DNA of 64,000 nt. Source: Flavihumibacter profundi. Its GTDB lineage: Bacteria; Bacteroidota; Bacteroidia; Chitinophagales; Chitinophagaceae. The position numbers and the translations under genes are program-made. Positions 41,639 through 51,739 of the stretch are shown piece after piece. Below the pieces are notes generated by a model that was given only the letters and a program-made list of their open reading frames with translations, was not told the DNA's origin and did no database searches. The stretch is taken from positions 992,001-1,056,000 of the forward strand of contig NZ_JAIQXE010000001.1 of NCBI RefSeq assembly GCF_020076305.1, read 5' to 3'. Numbering within the stretch: position 1 is the first letter of the stretch; each line of letters begins with the position of its first letter.

Positions 41639-44600
41639 ATGAATTTTAACAAAGTGAACAACATTGTCGGCTGGGTGGTATGCGTTATAGCCTGCTCAGT
41701 GTACCTGTTGACAATGGAAGCCACAGCCAGCTTATGGGATTGTGGTGAATTTATTTCCAGTGTATTTAAATTGCAAGTACCCCACCCGCCCGGGGCTCCC
41801 CTTTTTGTATTACTAGGCCGCCTTTTCATTGTTGTTTTTGGTGGACATAATCCTGCCAAAGCCGTTAATATTTTAAGTGCGCTAAGCAGTGGTTTCACTA
41901 TTCTCTTCCTCTTCTGGACGATCACCCATTTTGCTAAAAAACTTGTGGGAAAAGGTCTTGCGGAATTAAGCGGACAACAGACATTCGCTATTATGAGTGC
42001 CGGGGTAGTTGGTGCTTTAGCCTATACCTTCACTGATTCCTTCTGGTTCAGTGCAGTGGAAGGTGAAGTGTATGCCATGTCTTCCTTATTCACTGCCCTG
42101 GTTTTCTGGGCGATCCTAAAATGGGAACACAATGCCGACAAACCTGGCGCTGATAAATGGATCATTTTCATTTTCTTCATGATGGGACTGTCAATTGGGG
42201 TGCATTTACTTGGACTTTTGACCATACCTGCAATTGTAATGGTATATTATTTTAAAAGATACCAGCCTACACCCTGGGGTACATTCTGGGCCTTTATGGT
42301 AGGCTGTGGTATTACCGGATTTGTTCAGGTTGCGGTGATCCAATGGACAGTTAAACTGGCCGGTTGGTTTGATATCCGTTTCGTAAATGGATTGGGTATG
42401 CCATTCTTCTCAGGCTTTATCTTCTTCTTCATATTATTGGCTGCTATTCTTTGGCTGGGCCTGTATATGGCAAAAAAGAACCATTGGAACTTTGTGCGCC
42501 TGGGCATCTGGTGCGTAATCTTCATGCTACTTGGTTATTCCAGCTATATTACCACGATGATCCGTTCCAATGCTAATCCGGCTGTTGACATGTATAATGT
42601 TGATAACCCGAATTCACTGGTCGGCTACCTTGGCCGTGATCAATATGGTGATTTCCCATTGTTATATGGACAGGTATTTACTGCCTCCCCAAGTGAATAC
42701 GAGCAAACTTCCATGAAGTATACCAAGGGTGAAAAATCCTACGAGGAAGTGGGTTATGACATTAAACCAGTGTATGCACCTGAAGATAAAATGATTTTCC
42801 CCCGTGTATGGGATGCCAGTAATGACCAGGGGCATGCCAATTTTTATAAGGAATGGCTTGGGCTTGCAGACGGCGAAAAGCCGAACATGGGTAATAATAT
42901 CAATTTCTTTTTCAGTTACCAGTTGAATTGGATGTACTGGCGCTATTTTATGTGGAATTTTGCCGGAAAACAAAACGATATCCAGGGATTTGGCCCGGGT
43001 AATGTTCGGGATGGTAACTGGCTCAGTGGCATATCTCCAATTGATAACCTTAGGCTTGGCAACCAGGATGCAATGCCTGATAGCATCAAAAATAATAAAG
43101 CCAATAATAAATTATATTTCCTCCCCCTTTTACTGGGAATATTCGGGGCCATCTACCAGTATTTCGCCAATCGCCGTGATTTCCTGGTTGTTGGTCTGTT
43201 GTTTTTCTTTACCGGCATCGCTATTGTATTATACCTTAACCAGGCGGGAAACCAGCCACGTGAGCGGGATTATGCCTATGTAGGTTCATTTTATGCCTTC
43301 GCTATCTGGATAGGTTTGGGTGTTTTGCAGGTCAGGGAATGGCTTATGCGCAAAACCAGCGAATCAGTATCCAACGTTAGTGCAGCCCTGGTTTGCCTGC
43401 TGGCTGTTCCTGTAATTATGGGCTCCCAGGAATGGGATGACCATGACCGCAGTAAAAAAGTACTGGCACGTGACCTTGCAAAAGATTACCTGGAAAGTTG
43501 CCCGCCAAATGCCATCCTGTTTACCTATGGTGATAATGACACATACCCGCTTTGGTATGCACAGGAAGTAGAAAATATCCGTCCTGATATCAGGGTTATA
43601 AATAATAGTTTATTAGGCATCGACTGGTATATTAACCAGCTACGCTATAAAGTCAATGAAAGCGCACCGATTGATGTAATCTGGTCTGAAGAGCAGATTC
43701 GTGGCCGCAATCGCGATTATATCGTATATAATCCGCGTCCGGATGTAAACCAGGAAAAATTTTATGACCTGTATGATGTCATGAAAAATGTTGTGGGCAG
43801 CGAAGACCCCGCATTCAAAGTTGCCTTACAGGGAGGAGAATCGATCAACTACATGCCAGCTAAGAAATTCATCCTGCCTGTTGATGAGAAATTTGTTCGT
43901 GAAAATGGTACAGTGAATAAAACTGACAGTGTTATTAATCAATTGCCCATTGTAATTCCGGAAAATAAGAGCACACTGTTAAAGAACGACCTGGCTGTAT
44001 TGAATATCATTGCCGCTAACAAATGGAAAAGGCCAATCTGTTTCACTGCGCCTTATACAGCATCTGAACTGGGTTTTGGCAATTATGTCAGGAAAGATGG
44101 CATGACTTACAGGCTTGTTCCGATAGCAAATAATTCGGGCTTCAACACAGATTGGATGGTTGATAAACTCCGTACTAAATTCGGATTTGGAAGTGCTGAT
44201 ATCAAAGGTGTGTATTTTGATGAACAGAATCGTTTGCACCTGAACAGTATTCGCGCTGCATATGCTGATGGTGCAGCATCCCTGGCCGACCAAAACCGCA
44301 AAGATGAAGCTAAGCAACTGCTGGATATTGCTGATAAGGGTATCCTGGATGTCAACCTCCCTTATGCCATGGTAAGCAAAAACAACCAGCACAACTACTT
44401 TAACTTTAAATTCCTGGAAGCAGCCTATAAAGCCGGGCATAAAGAACTTGCTGATAAAGTTTCTAAAGCTTTACACAAGGATTTTGACCAGCAAATTAAG
44501 TACTACGCCCAATTGCCTGAAAGGAAACAGGAGGCCATGCGGCAGGAAATTGCAGGGGCACAGCAATTATCACAGATGCTGGATATGCTAGATAAAAACT

Positions 44601-44683
44601 ACCAAAGTGGAAGTACAGTGCAGCCATCCCTTGAAAACAATGGGGTGATTGCCCCTGCTGCCGATAGTAATAAGAAGAAATAG
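41639..44683 (+). CDS. DUF2723 polytopic membrane protein (GT-C-like)
   Basis: A 1014-residue protein with about a dozen N-terminal hydrophobic segments. It has the family's early conserved ATASLWDCGEF and VPHPPGAPLF stretch, and a large non-membrane C-terminal region (about 600-1014) including TYGDNDTYPLWYAQEVE. The architecture matches lipid-linked sugar-using GT-C transferases that glycosylate proteins. It is common in Bacteroidota. The acceptor is unknown. A terminator follows at 44698. Confidence 0.88.
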   Translation: MNFNKVNNIVGWVVCVIACSVYLLTMEATASLWDCGEFISSVFKLQVPHPPGAPLFVLLGRLFIVVFGGHNPAKAVNILSALSSGFTILFLFWTITHFAKKLVGKGLAELSGQQTFAIMSAGVVGALAYTFTDSFWFSAVEGEVYAMSSLFTALVFWAILKWEHNADKPGADKWIIFIFFMMGLSIGVHLLGLLTIPAIVMVYYFKRYQPTPWGTFWAFMVGCGITGFVQVAVIQWTVKLAGWFDIRFVNGLGMPFFSGFIFFFILLAAILWLGLYMAKKNHWNFVRLGIWCVIFMLLGYSSYITTMIRSNANPAVDMYNVDNPNSLVGYLGRDQYGDFPLLYGQVFTASPSEYEQTSMKYTKGEKSYEEVGYDIKPVYAPEDKMIFPRVWDASNDQGHANFYKEWLGLADGEKPNMGNNINFFFSYQLNWMYWRYFMWNFAGKQNDIQGFGPGNVRDGNWLSGISPIDNLRLGNQDAMPDSIKNNKANNKLYFLPLLLGIFGAIYQYFANRRDFLVVGLLFFFTGIAIVLYLNQAGNQPRERDYAYVGSFYAFAIWIGLGVLQVREWLMRKTSESVSNVSAALVCLLAVPVIMGSQEWDDHDRSKKVLARDLAKDYLESCPPNAILFTYGDNDTYPLWYAQEVENIRPDIRVINNSLLGIDWYINQLRYKVNESAPIDVIWSEEQIRGRNRDYIVYNPRPDVNQEKFYDLYDVMKNVVGSEDPAFKVALQGGESINYMPAKKFILPVDEKFVRENGTVNKTDSVINQLPIVIPENKSTLLKNDLAVLNIIAANKWKRPICFTAPYTASELGFGNYVRKDGMTYRLVPIANNSGFNTDWMVDKLRTKFGFGSADIKGVYFDEQNRLHLNSIRAAYADGAASLADQNRKDEAKQLLDIADKGILDVNLPYAMVSKNNQHNYFNFKFLEAAYKAGHKELADKVSKALHKDFDQQIKYYAQLPERKQEAMRQEIAGAQQLSQMLDMLDKNYQSGSTVQPSLENNGVIAPAADSNKKK

Positions 44684-44697
44684 TTCTACATTTTATA

Positions 44698-44747
44698 AAC
44701 GCCAGACCAGAAAGCAGGGAATCCACTTTTTGGTCTGGCGTTTTATT
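44698..44747 (+). terminator. Terminator after the DUF2723 gene
   Basis: Perfect 12-bp stem AACGCCAGACCA/TGGTCTGGCGTT with a 21-base loop, followed by TTATTTTA. Confidence 0.8.
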
Positions 44748-44826
44748 TTAACGAACCGGAACGCCATTTTTTTGTTATCCATTATAATCATTTCGTCGTA
44801 ATTTGACAAAGAGGAGTTGAAATATT

Positions 44827-45924
44827 ATGAAGGGATATTTATTTACAGGGTTCCGGCCCGACGAATCAGGAAAATCAGCTTTTGAACAATTGCTGGATAT
44901 CTTTCTCCAGTTACTCACCTATACAAACGGGGATGTAGCGGAGGCATTGAAATGGCTGAATCAACTTGATCGCGAATATGAGATGACCAGGCCTGAGTAT
45001 GGAATGGGCGATTTCATCGAAGATCTTAAAGCAAAAGGATATATTGATGAGGATCCCGGTAACGGAAGCATCAAAATCACCCCAAAAACCGAACAAGGCA
45101 TCCGCAAGAAATCACTGGAGGAAATTTTTGGCAAACTAAAAAAAAGCAAACAGGGCAACCACCAATCTTTTAAACCAGGTTTGGGTGATGAATTGAACCC
45201 GGAAACAAGGCCATTCAGGTTTGGGGATATGCTGGAGCAGATTGATTTTACAGAAAGCATCAGGAATGCTCAGATCAATCATGGTATAGAAGCTTTTAAC
45301 CTCCGCGAAGACGACTTGCAGATCAGGGAAACTGATTTTAAAGCACAGACATCAACTGTGTTGATGATCGACATTTCCCATTCCATGATTTTATATGGTG
45401 AAGACAGGATCACTCCGGCTAAAAAAGTAGCCATGGCGCTCAGTGAACTGATTACCACCCGCTACCCGAAAGACACATTGGATATCGTAGTTTTCGGAAA
45501 TGACGCCTGGCCTGTTGAAATAAAGGACCTGCCTTATTTACAGGTTGGTCCATACCATACCAATACCGTTGCCGGACTTGAACTTGCCATGGACCTGCTG
45601 AGACGCAGAAGGAATCCTAACAAACAGATCTTCATGATCACTGATGGCAAACCTACCTGCCTTAAAATTGGAAAACGTTATTATAAAAACAGTTTTGGAC
45701 TAGACAGGAAAATTACCACCCGTTGCCTTAACCTGGCGGCCCAATGTAAAAAACTGAAAATTCCTATCACGACTTTCATGATCGCTTCAGATCCATATTT
45801 GCAAAGATTCGTGAATGAGTTTACAGAAACCAACCAGGGGAAGGCCTATTTCGCTTCGCTGGATCACCTGGGCGCCTTCATCTTTAAAGATTTCGAAAGC
45901 GGTAAAAGAAAAACACTGTATTAA
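44827..45924 (+). CDS. VWA-domain protein
   Basis: A 365-residue cytoplasmic protein. A helical N-terminal region is followed by a von Willebrand factor A domain (about 175-345) with a full MIDAS: DISHS, a later Thr and D in MITDGK. Metal-bound VWA proteins act as adaptors for MoxR/ChlI-like AAA+ ATPases, and exactly such a gene follows 57 bp downstream, so the two should form one remodelling complex, comparable with ChlD/ChlI and RavA/ViaA. The client is unknown. Confidence 0.88.
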   Translation: MKGYLFTGFRPDESGKSAFEQLLDIFLQLLTYTNGDVAEALKWLNQLDREYEMTRPEYGMGDFIEDLKAKGYIDEDPGNGSIKITPKTEQGIRKKSLEEIFGKLKKSKQGNHQSFKPGLGDELNPETRPFRFGDMLEQIDFTESIRNAQINHGIEAFNLREDDLQIRETDFKAQTSTVLMIDISHSMILYGEDRITPAKKVAMALSELITTRYPKDTLDIVVFGNDAWPVEIKDLPYLQVGPYHTNTVAGLELAMDLLRRRRNPNKQIFMITDGKPTCLKIGKRYYKNSFGLDRKITTRCLNLAAQCKKLKIPITTFMIASDPYLQRFVNEFTETNQGKAYFASLDHLGAFIFKDFESGKRKTLY

Positions 45925-45981
45925 GAATGGCAAATCGGATGAAAGAAGAAAAGGAAAATTGAACAAAAGCAACCAAAGAAA

Positions 45982-47517
45982 ATGAACAACAAACATATAA
46001 CTACACTTGGGGAATTAAAAGCTGCCGGCTATAAGCCTAAATCGGTAAAAGAAGAAATCAGGACTAATTTGGTGACCCATTTAAAAGCAGGGGAATCAAG
46101 TTTTGAAGGTATTATAGGTTATGAAGATTCCGTTATACCCGATACGGAAAGGGCATTGCTTAGCAGGCATAATATTTTATTCCTCGGATTACGGGGCCAG
46201 GCCAAAACGCGCCTGGCCCGGCAGATGACAAGCCTGCTGGATGAGTATATCCCTGTTATAGCCGGAAGCGAAATAAATGACGATCCGCTAAAACCAATAT
46301 CAAAATTTGCGAAAGACCTGATTGCGCAGCATGGCGACGAAACACCCATACACTGGATCCATCGTTCTGAGAGATATGGCGAAAAACTGGCTACTCCCGA
46401 CGTAAGTGTGGCTGACCTTATAGGAGATATCGATCCCATTAAGGCAGCAAACCTGCGCTTAAGTTTTGCTGATGAAATGGTAATTCATTATGGTATAATT
46501 CCCAGAAGCAACCGCGGGATTTTTGTGATCAATGAATTACCCGACCTGCAAGCCCGCATACAGGTTGCACTTTTTAATATCCTTGAGGAAGGCGATATCC
46601 AAATCAGGGGGTTTAAACTAAGGATGCCCCTGGATATCCTTTTTGTATTCACTGCTAACCCTGAAGATTATACGAACCGTGGCTCTATTGTAACACCGCT
46701 GAAAGACCGAATTGAAAGCCAGATCCTGACACATTATCCAAAAACACTGGAGCATGCCCTTGCCATTACAGAACAGGAAGCAGATATTAACGATGAACAG
46801 TCTGCAAGGGTTATGGTTAGTGACCTCATTAAAAAACTTATTGAGCAGGTCGCTTTTGAAGCCCGGAATAATGAATATGTCGACAAGAAAAGTGGGGTCT
46901 CTGCACGATTAACCATTAGCGCATTTGAGAATGCAGTAAGCGCTGCAGAAAGGAGAGCCATCCTGAATGGTGAAAAACAAACCCTGATTTGGGTTAGTGA
47001 TCTTACAGCGATAATTCCCTCTATTACAGGTAAAATTGAACTTGTTTATGAAGGTGAGCAGGAAGGCCCATTCCAGGTATCCATGAACCTGTTGGACAAA
47101 TCGATCAGGTCGCAGTTCATGAAAGTTTTTCCAAATCCGGAAACCCTGAAAAAACGCAGAACTTCTTCGAAGGAAGCTGTTAAGGAAGAAGAGAACCCTT
47201 ACAAGCCGATAATCCGATGGTTCGACGCCGGCCATTCGCTTGATTTGCTTTTTAATGCTACTGACAAAGACAAAATCCTTACCCTTTATAAGGTTGATGG
47301 GCTGCATGCGTTGGTAAAAAAATATTTCCCAAAAGCAAATGAAAAAGAAACCGCTTTGCTGATGGAATTTGTATTGCATGGTTTGTCGGCATATTCACTG
47401 ATCAGCAAAAAAGTGATCGATAATAAAATTGAGTTCAAAGACCTGGTCGGCTCAATGGTAAACCTTGGTAGCGGCAGCTTTCGGGAAGAAGATTTTGACT
47501 CAGAGGATTTTTCCTGA
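45982..47517 (+). CDS. Magnesium chelatase-like AAA+ ATPase
   Basis: A 511-residue MoxR/ChlI-type ATPase. Walker A is LGLRGQAKTRLAR (about residue 68), Walker B-like IFVINELPDL and the sensor ANPEDYTNRG follow, and the family insertion is present. The C-terminal part (about 380-511) is a helical extension without a known domain. Partner of the upstream VWA protein. Chlorophyll synthesis genes are absent, so a general chaperone role is more likely than metal chelation. Confidence 0.85.
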   Translation: MNNKHITTLGELKAAGYKPKSVKEEIRTNLVTHLKAGESSFEGIIGYEDSVIPDTERALLSRHNILFLGLRGQAKTRLARQMTSLLDEYIPVIAGSEINDDPLKPISKFAKDLIAQHGDETPIHWIHRSERYGEKLATPDVSVADLIGDIDPIKAANLRLSFADEMVIHYGIIPRSNRGIFVINELPDLQARIQVALFNILEEGDIQIRGFKLRMPLDILFVFTANPEDYTNRGSIVTPLKDRIESQILTHYPKTLEHALAITEQEADINDEQSARVMVSDLIKKLIEQVAFEARNNEYVDKKSGVSARLTISAFENAVSAAERRAILNGEKQTLIWVSDLTAIIPSITGKIELVYEGEQEGPFQVSMNLLDKSIRSQFMKVFPNPETLKKRRTSSKEAVKEEENPYKPIIRWFDAGHSLDLLFNATDKDKILTLYKVDGLHALVKKYFPKANEKETALLMEFVLHGLSAYSLISKKVIDNKIEFKDLVGSMVNLGSGSFREEDFDSEDFS

Positions 47518-47528
47518 TCTTTTGAAGC

Positions 47529-48554
47529 TTAAATAATATTGACTTCCTTTTCGAGGATTACACCAAACTTAAATGCGACACTATCTATGATTTCTTTGCT
47601 GAGGGCAAGGATTTCAGTACCGGTAGCAGTGCCATAGTTTACTAATACAAGGGCCTGTTTGCCATGGCAACCTGCATCGCCATTGCGGAATCCTTTCCAG
47701 CCGCAATTTTCGATCATCCAGCCTGCAGCAAGTTTAACATCATTTCCCAGTGAGGGATAAGCGACAATATCAGGGAAAGACGATTGTAATTTCTGATATT
47801 TTTCCTTTGAAACGATGGGGTTCTTAAAAAAACTGCCGGCGTTTCCAATTAGTTTTGGATCAGGAAGCTTTGATTGACGTATTTGAATAACTGCCTTTGA
47901 AATTGCCTGTATACTTAGGGTATGAACACCCATTTTTTCCAGTTCCTGAGTGATGGCTCCATAACTGGTATGGAAAATCGGTTTTTTTCTGAGCCGGAAG
48001 GTTACCGATAAAATCGCAAACTGGTTCCGGAACTTATTCTTAAAGACACTTTCTCGGTAGCCAAATTCACAATCCGTTTCTGTGAATGTATAGACTTTGC
48101 GATCAAAAAGGTGGTAAGCTTCCAGGTCCCAGAACAAATCCCTTAACTCAACGCCATAGGCACCAATATTTTGCATTGGGGAAGCACCTACATTACCTGG
48201 AATCAAAGAAAGATTCTCCAACCCAGCCCAATTGCGTGAAATACAATATTGCACAAATTCATGCCAGTTTTCACCTGCCCCGACTTTTACATACAAGAAC
48301 TCACTATCCTCATGTAACTCCTCAATACCCATTATTTCATTCTTAAGCACCCAGCCGTCAAAATCATGTACTAATAAAATATTACTACCGCCACCCAGGA
48401 TCAGTAATTTCTGGTCAGTAATGGGCGATTTTTGGATGGTTAACAAAAGTTCTTCCAGTTGGTCTTCATTGGAAAAACCGGCAAAATGCCTGGCACTGGC
48501 ATCAATGCCAAAACTGTTATAAGGGCGAAGAGAGAAATTTTCCTGAATTTGCAT
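47529..48554 (-). CDS. murB: UDP-N-acetylmuramate dehydrogenase
   Basis: A 341-residue type I MurB that reduces UDP-GlcNAc enolpyruvate with NADPH and FAD to make the peptidoglycan precursor UDP-MurNAc. FAD-binding LILGGGSNIL is near residue 54, IPGNVGASPMQNIGAYG in the second domain, and the catalytic serine in GNAGSFFKNP. It begins 22 bp from the divergent NAD(P)H-binding gene; its -7 element TAACTTTG overlaps the start codon of that gene. Confidence 0.95.
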   Translation of the reverse strand: MQIQENFSLRPYNSFGIDASARHFAGFSNEDQLEELLLTIQKSPITDQKLLILGGGSNILLVHDFDGWVLKNEIMGIEELHEDSEFLYVKVGAGENWHEFVQYCISRNWAGLENLSLIPGNVGASPMQNIGAYGVELRDLFWDLEAYHLFDRKVYTFTETDCEFGYRESVFKNKFRNQFAILSVTFRLRKKPIFHTSYGAITQELEKMGVHTLSIQAISKAVIQIRQSKLPDPKLIGNAGSFFKNPIVSKEKYQKLQSSFPDIVAYPSLGNDVKLAAGWMIENCGWKGFRNGDAGCHGKQALVLVNYGTATGTEILALSKEIIDSVAFKFGVILEKEVNII

Positions 48555-48569
48555 ATATTAATAATAATC

Positions 48570-48577
48570 CAAAGTTA
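48570..48577 (-). promoter_or_regulatory. murB promoter -7 element
   Basis: Minus-strand TAACTTTG (48577 to 48570), a perfect TAnnTTTG match, gives a leader of about 15 bp before the murB ATG. Confidence 0.5.
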
Positions 48578-49266
48578 TGGCTAGAAAGGCAACACTCATC
48601 GGGGCAAGCGGATTAATTGGCAGTTCTTTATTAGATATTTTATTGAATGACAATTATTATGACGAAGTTCATATTCTGGTCAGGAGATCATTAAACAGGC
48701 GCCATAGTAAACTTAAGGAACATATTATCAATTTTGAAAACCCAAAAGAATATTTTGAAGGCATTTCAGGTGCTGAAACAGTTTTCTGCGCTATTGGAAC
48801 AACGCTTAAAAAAGTAAAAGGCGACCGCGATGCCTACCGGAAAGTGGATTATGATATAGCCGTAAATGCTGCAAAAACTGCTGCCCATTGCGGGGTATTT
48901 GGTTTTTCCCTGGTTTCATCTATAGGAGCCAATGCAGCCGACAACAATAATTTTTATTTAAAGCTGAAAGGAATTGTTGAGGAAGCAATTTCAAAGGAAC
49001 AAATTCCCCAGGTGCATATTTTCAGGCCATCCTTATTGCTGGGACATCGCCAGGAAAAACGTATGGGAGAAGGTATTGCCCAGTTTTTAGCACCTGCAAT
49101 CGGCGGATTATTATTTGGGAAATGGCGGGTATATAAGCCTATAGCAGCAAACGTTGTAGCTAAAGCAATGGTTTCGGCTGCAAAAATTCAGTCGCGGGGA
49201 ATTTTCATCCACACCTATGATGATATCATGAAATTTGTGCTTAAAGTGGATCAACATCAGGAGTAA
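48577..49266 (+). CDS. NAD(P)H-binding oxidoreductase (HTATIP2-like)
   Basis: A 229-residue atypical SDR. The nucleotide-binding GASGLIGSSLL is at the N-terminus, VFCAIGTTLKK is characteristic of the HTATIP2/TIP30-like group, and SSIGANA supports the catalytic Ser region with Y-K further on. Function unknown. Its 3' end overlaps that of priA by 26 bp on the opposite strand. Confidence 0.85.
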   Translation: MARKATLIGASGLIGSSLLDILLNDNYYDEVHILVRRSLNRRHSKLKEHIINFENPKEYFEGISGAETVFCAIGTTLKKVKGDRDAYRKVDYDIAVNAAKTAAHCGVFGFSLVSSIGANAADNNNFYLKLKGIVEEAISKEQIPQVHIFRPSLLLGHRQEKRMGEGIAQFLAPAIGGLLFGKWRVYKPIAANVVAKAMVSAAKIQSRGIFIHTYDDIMKFVLKVDQHQE

Positions 49267-51733
49267 CAATCACTGATTTGAAAGGTGGCTGCTGGTGTAA
49301 GTGACCGGTTAGCAAATGCACCTGCTCTTTACAATGTTGCAACAAATGCATGTCACGGGGCAATTTGAGCAACAGGTCCATAATATATTGGTTCCTTACC
49401 CTGTTAACTACAGGGGCTGCAGGCCCAACGATATAGGGACCAAAAGCAGGTTTCAACCAGTCGGCCATCTGGCGGGCGGCGGCGGCAACGGTTTCGTGTA
49501 ATTTGTGCCTGAATTGCAATTGTATCATACGGGTATACGGCGGATATCCAAACAATTGCCGGTTAACTAATTCCGCACTTGCAAAAGCCTTATAATCGTG
49601 CTGCTGTACAAAAAGTAAAACAGGGTGGCTGGTATTTCTTACCTGGATCAAGACTTTCCCCTGCTCCCCTTTCCTGCCACTTCGTCCACTAACCTGTTCC
49701 ATCAATTGGAATCCTCGTTCATTTACCCGGAAATCGGCAAACCCCAGTATGGCATCAGCATCCAGGATACCTACCAGGGCAACATGCTCAAAATCGAGTC
49801 CTTTCACTACCATTTGTGTCCCAACCAGAATATCCAAGCGATGCTGTTCAAATAACTGGATCAGGGCATCATGGGCATGTTTACCCCTCACTGAATCCAC
49901 ATCCATCCTGGCAACCTTTGCTTTTGGAAACATTTCCAGCAGGGCTTCTTCAATTCTTTCCGTACCGAAATTTTGCTGGGTAAAGTGATGGTTGCCGCAA
50001 GCTTCACAAACAGTTACAGGCGGATAAACGGTTCCGCAGTAATGGCATACAAGTTTATTCTGCAGTTTATGGAAAGTAAGCGACACATCACATTGTTTGC
50101 AATGCGGAATCCAACCACAGGTCTGGCATACCTGGTAAGGGGAATATCCCCTCCTGTTCTGGAAAAGGATAACCTGCTTATTCCTTGCCAGTGTTTCTTC
50201 TACGGCTTGTTGCAAGGCCGGTGAAATAATGACCTTTGATTTATCGGGCAGGCGGATATTTTTAGTATCCACCAGTTTTATTTCCGGTAATGCGATATCC
50301 CCATACCTTTGGAATAATTCCACATAACCATATTTCCCCTGCCGGGCATTAAAATAAGTTTCCAGCGACGGGGTTGCACTACCTAGCAGAACTTTTGCAG
50401 AATAAAGCGAAGCCAGAAAAATCCCGGCATCCCTGGCATTGTAACGGGGTGCCGGGTCCTGCTGCTTAAACGAAGTGTCGTGCTCTTCATCGCAAATCAC
50501 CAGTCCGAGTTCCCGGAAAGGCAGGAACAACGCGGATCTTGCACCAAGAACAATCCTGGCTTCCCCGGTTTTTACTTTATTCCAAAGTTCAATTCTTTCA
50601 TTGGGGTTAAACTTCGAGTGGTAAATAACAATATACCCACCAAAATTATATTGTAACCTTCGAATGAGCTGCGCCGTTAGTGCAATTTCCGGCAGCATAT
50701 AAAGCACCTGCTGGCCTTTTTTCAGTGCTTCTTCCATCAGCCGGATATATAACAGGGTTTTACCACTGGATGTAACACCGTGAAGGAGGCAGACATTCTT
50801 CTGCTCAAATTGCTGCCTTAGCTGTTGCAATGCGGTTTCCTGGGCCATACTAAGTTCTGCACCGATATTAATTTCGCGGGGAAGCTGTTTAATTCGGTCA
50901 ACAGATCTTTTTTCAGTAATCAGCACACCTTTTTCTACCAGGCCCTTAAGTTGGGTGGCAGATGCGCCTGATTTTTTCAGTAATTCAGACTGAACTACTT
51001 CCCCGTTTGTTTTTAACAGGTGCAGGTAGGCAAGTAATAGTTCTAATTGTTTGGGCGCCTTACTCCAGTTATTCATCAGGTCTGCAAGCGCGTCTTCCGA
51101 CTGGAAAGCCGGATGCAGCAATACAAATATTTCCTTCTTTTCCTTATAGTTTTGTTTCAGTTCTTCCCAAACCAGGCAAATTTTCTTTTCGATCATCCTT
51201 TTAATGACCGGGTAAACATGGGTAGCATCGAGCAGTTGCTGAACTTCTGTAAGGCGCAATTCTTTCCGGATGGACAAAGCTTCTGCTACCAGGAATTCTT
51301 CTTCATCGAGTTGCGTGAAATCATCACCTGCGTCTTCGTTAAATAATAAAACAGTTTCACTGCTCAGTTTGAAATGCGTTGGCAGTGCGGCCTGCATAAC
51401 CTCACCTTCGCTGCACATATAATAATTGGCCAGCCATTCCCACAGTTTCAATTGCTGGTGGAAAATTATGGGGGAATCATCAAGTACATTCAGTACCTCC
51501 TTAGGTTCAAAAGCAGCAGGCTTTTCCTGGTGCAGCGATTTTACGATACCAGCATATTTTTTATTCCTCCCAAGGATTACTTCAACACGGATCCCGGGTT
51601 TTATGCCCTGCACCAGGTGCGGCGGAACCTTCCAGGTATAATTGCGGGGGAGTGCCAAAGGAATCAGCACTTCAACATAAAAAGAAGCCTCTTTAGGTAA
51701 GTCAAAAGGAATATGTATTTCCGGTTCTGCCAA
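49241..51733 (-). CDS. priA: Primosomal protein N' (replication restart helicase)
   Basis: An 830-residue SF2 helicase that reloads the replisome at stalled forks. It has an N-terminal 3'-DNA-binding domain, Walker A GVTSSGKT, Walker B DEEHD, and the zinc-binding module with eight cysteines (CQTCGWIPHCKQC and CHYCG, CEACG). Upstream plsC is 6 bp away on the same strand. Confidence 0.95.
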   Translation of the reverse strand: MAEPEIHIPFDLPKEASFYVEVLIPLALPRNYTWKVPPHLVQGIKPGIRVEVILGRNKKYAGIVKSLHQEKPAAFEPKEVLNVLDDSPIIFHQQLKLWEWLANYYMCSEGEVMQAALPTHFKLSSETVLLFNEDAGDDFTQLDEEEFLVAEALSIRKELRLTEVQQLLDATHVYPVIKRMIEKKICLVWEELKQNYKEKKEIFVLLHPAFQSEDALADLMNNWSKAPKQLELLLAYLHLLKTNGEVVQSELLKKSGASATQLKGLVEKGVLITEKRSVDRIKQLPREINIGAELSMAQETALQQLRQQFEQKNVCLLHGVTSSGKTLLYIRLMEEALKKGQQVLYMLPEIALTAQLIRRLQYNFGGYIVIYHSKFNPNERIELWNKVKTGEARIVLGARSALFLPFRELGLVICDEEHDTSFKQQDPAPRYNARDAGIFLASLYSAKVLLGSATPSLETYFNARQGKYGYVELFQRYGDIALPEIKLVDTKNIRLPDKSKVIISPALQQAVEETLARNKQVILFQNRRGYSPYQVCQTCGWIPHCKQCDVSLTFHKLQNKLVCHYCGTVYPPVTVCEACGNHHFTQQNFGTERIEEALLEMFPKAKVARMDVDSVRGKHAHDALIQLFEQHRLDILVGTQMVVKGLDFEHVALVGILDADAILGFADFRVNERGFQLMEQVSGRSGRKGEQGKVLIQVRNTSHPVLLFVQQHDYKAFASAELVNRQLFGYPPYTRMIQLQFRHKLHETVAAAARQMADWLKPAFGPYIVGPAAPVVNRVRNQYIMDLLLKLPRDMHLLQHCKEQVHLLTGHLHQQPPFKSVIVTPDVDPL

Positions 51734-51739
51734 GGTTAA

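Noticed and set aside
43979-44440. Antisense reading frames inside the DUF2723 gene and similar long shadow frames in other genes
   Set aside because: They lie opposite well-supported genes, lack start signals and show no domain resemblance.
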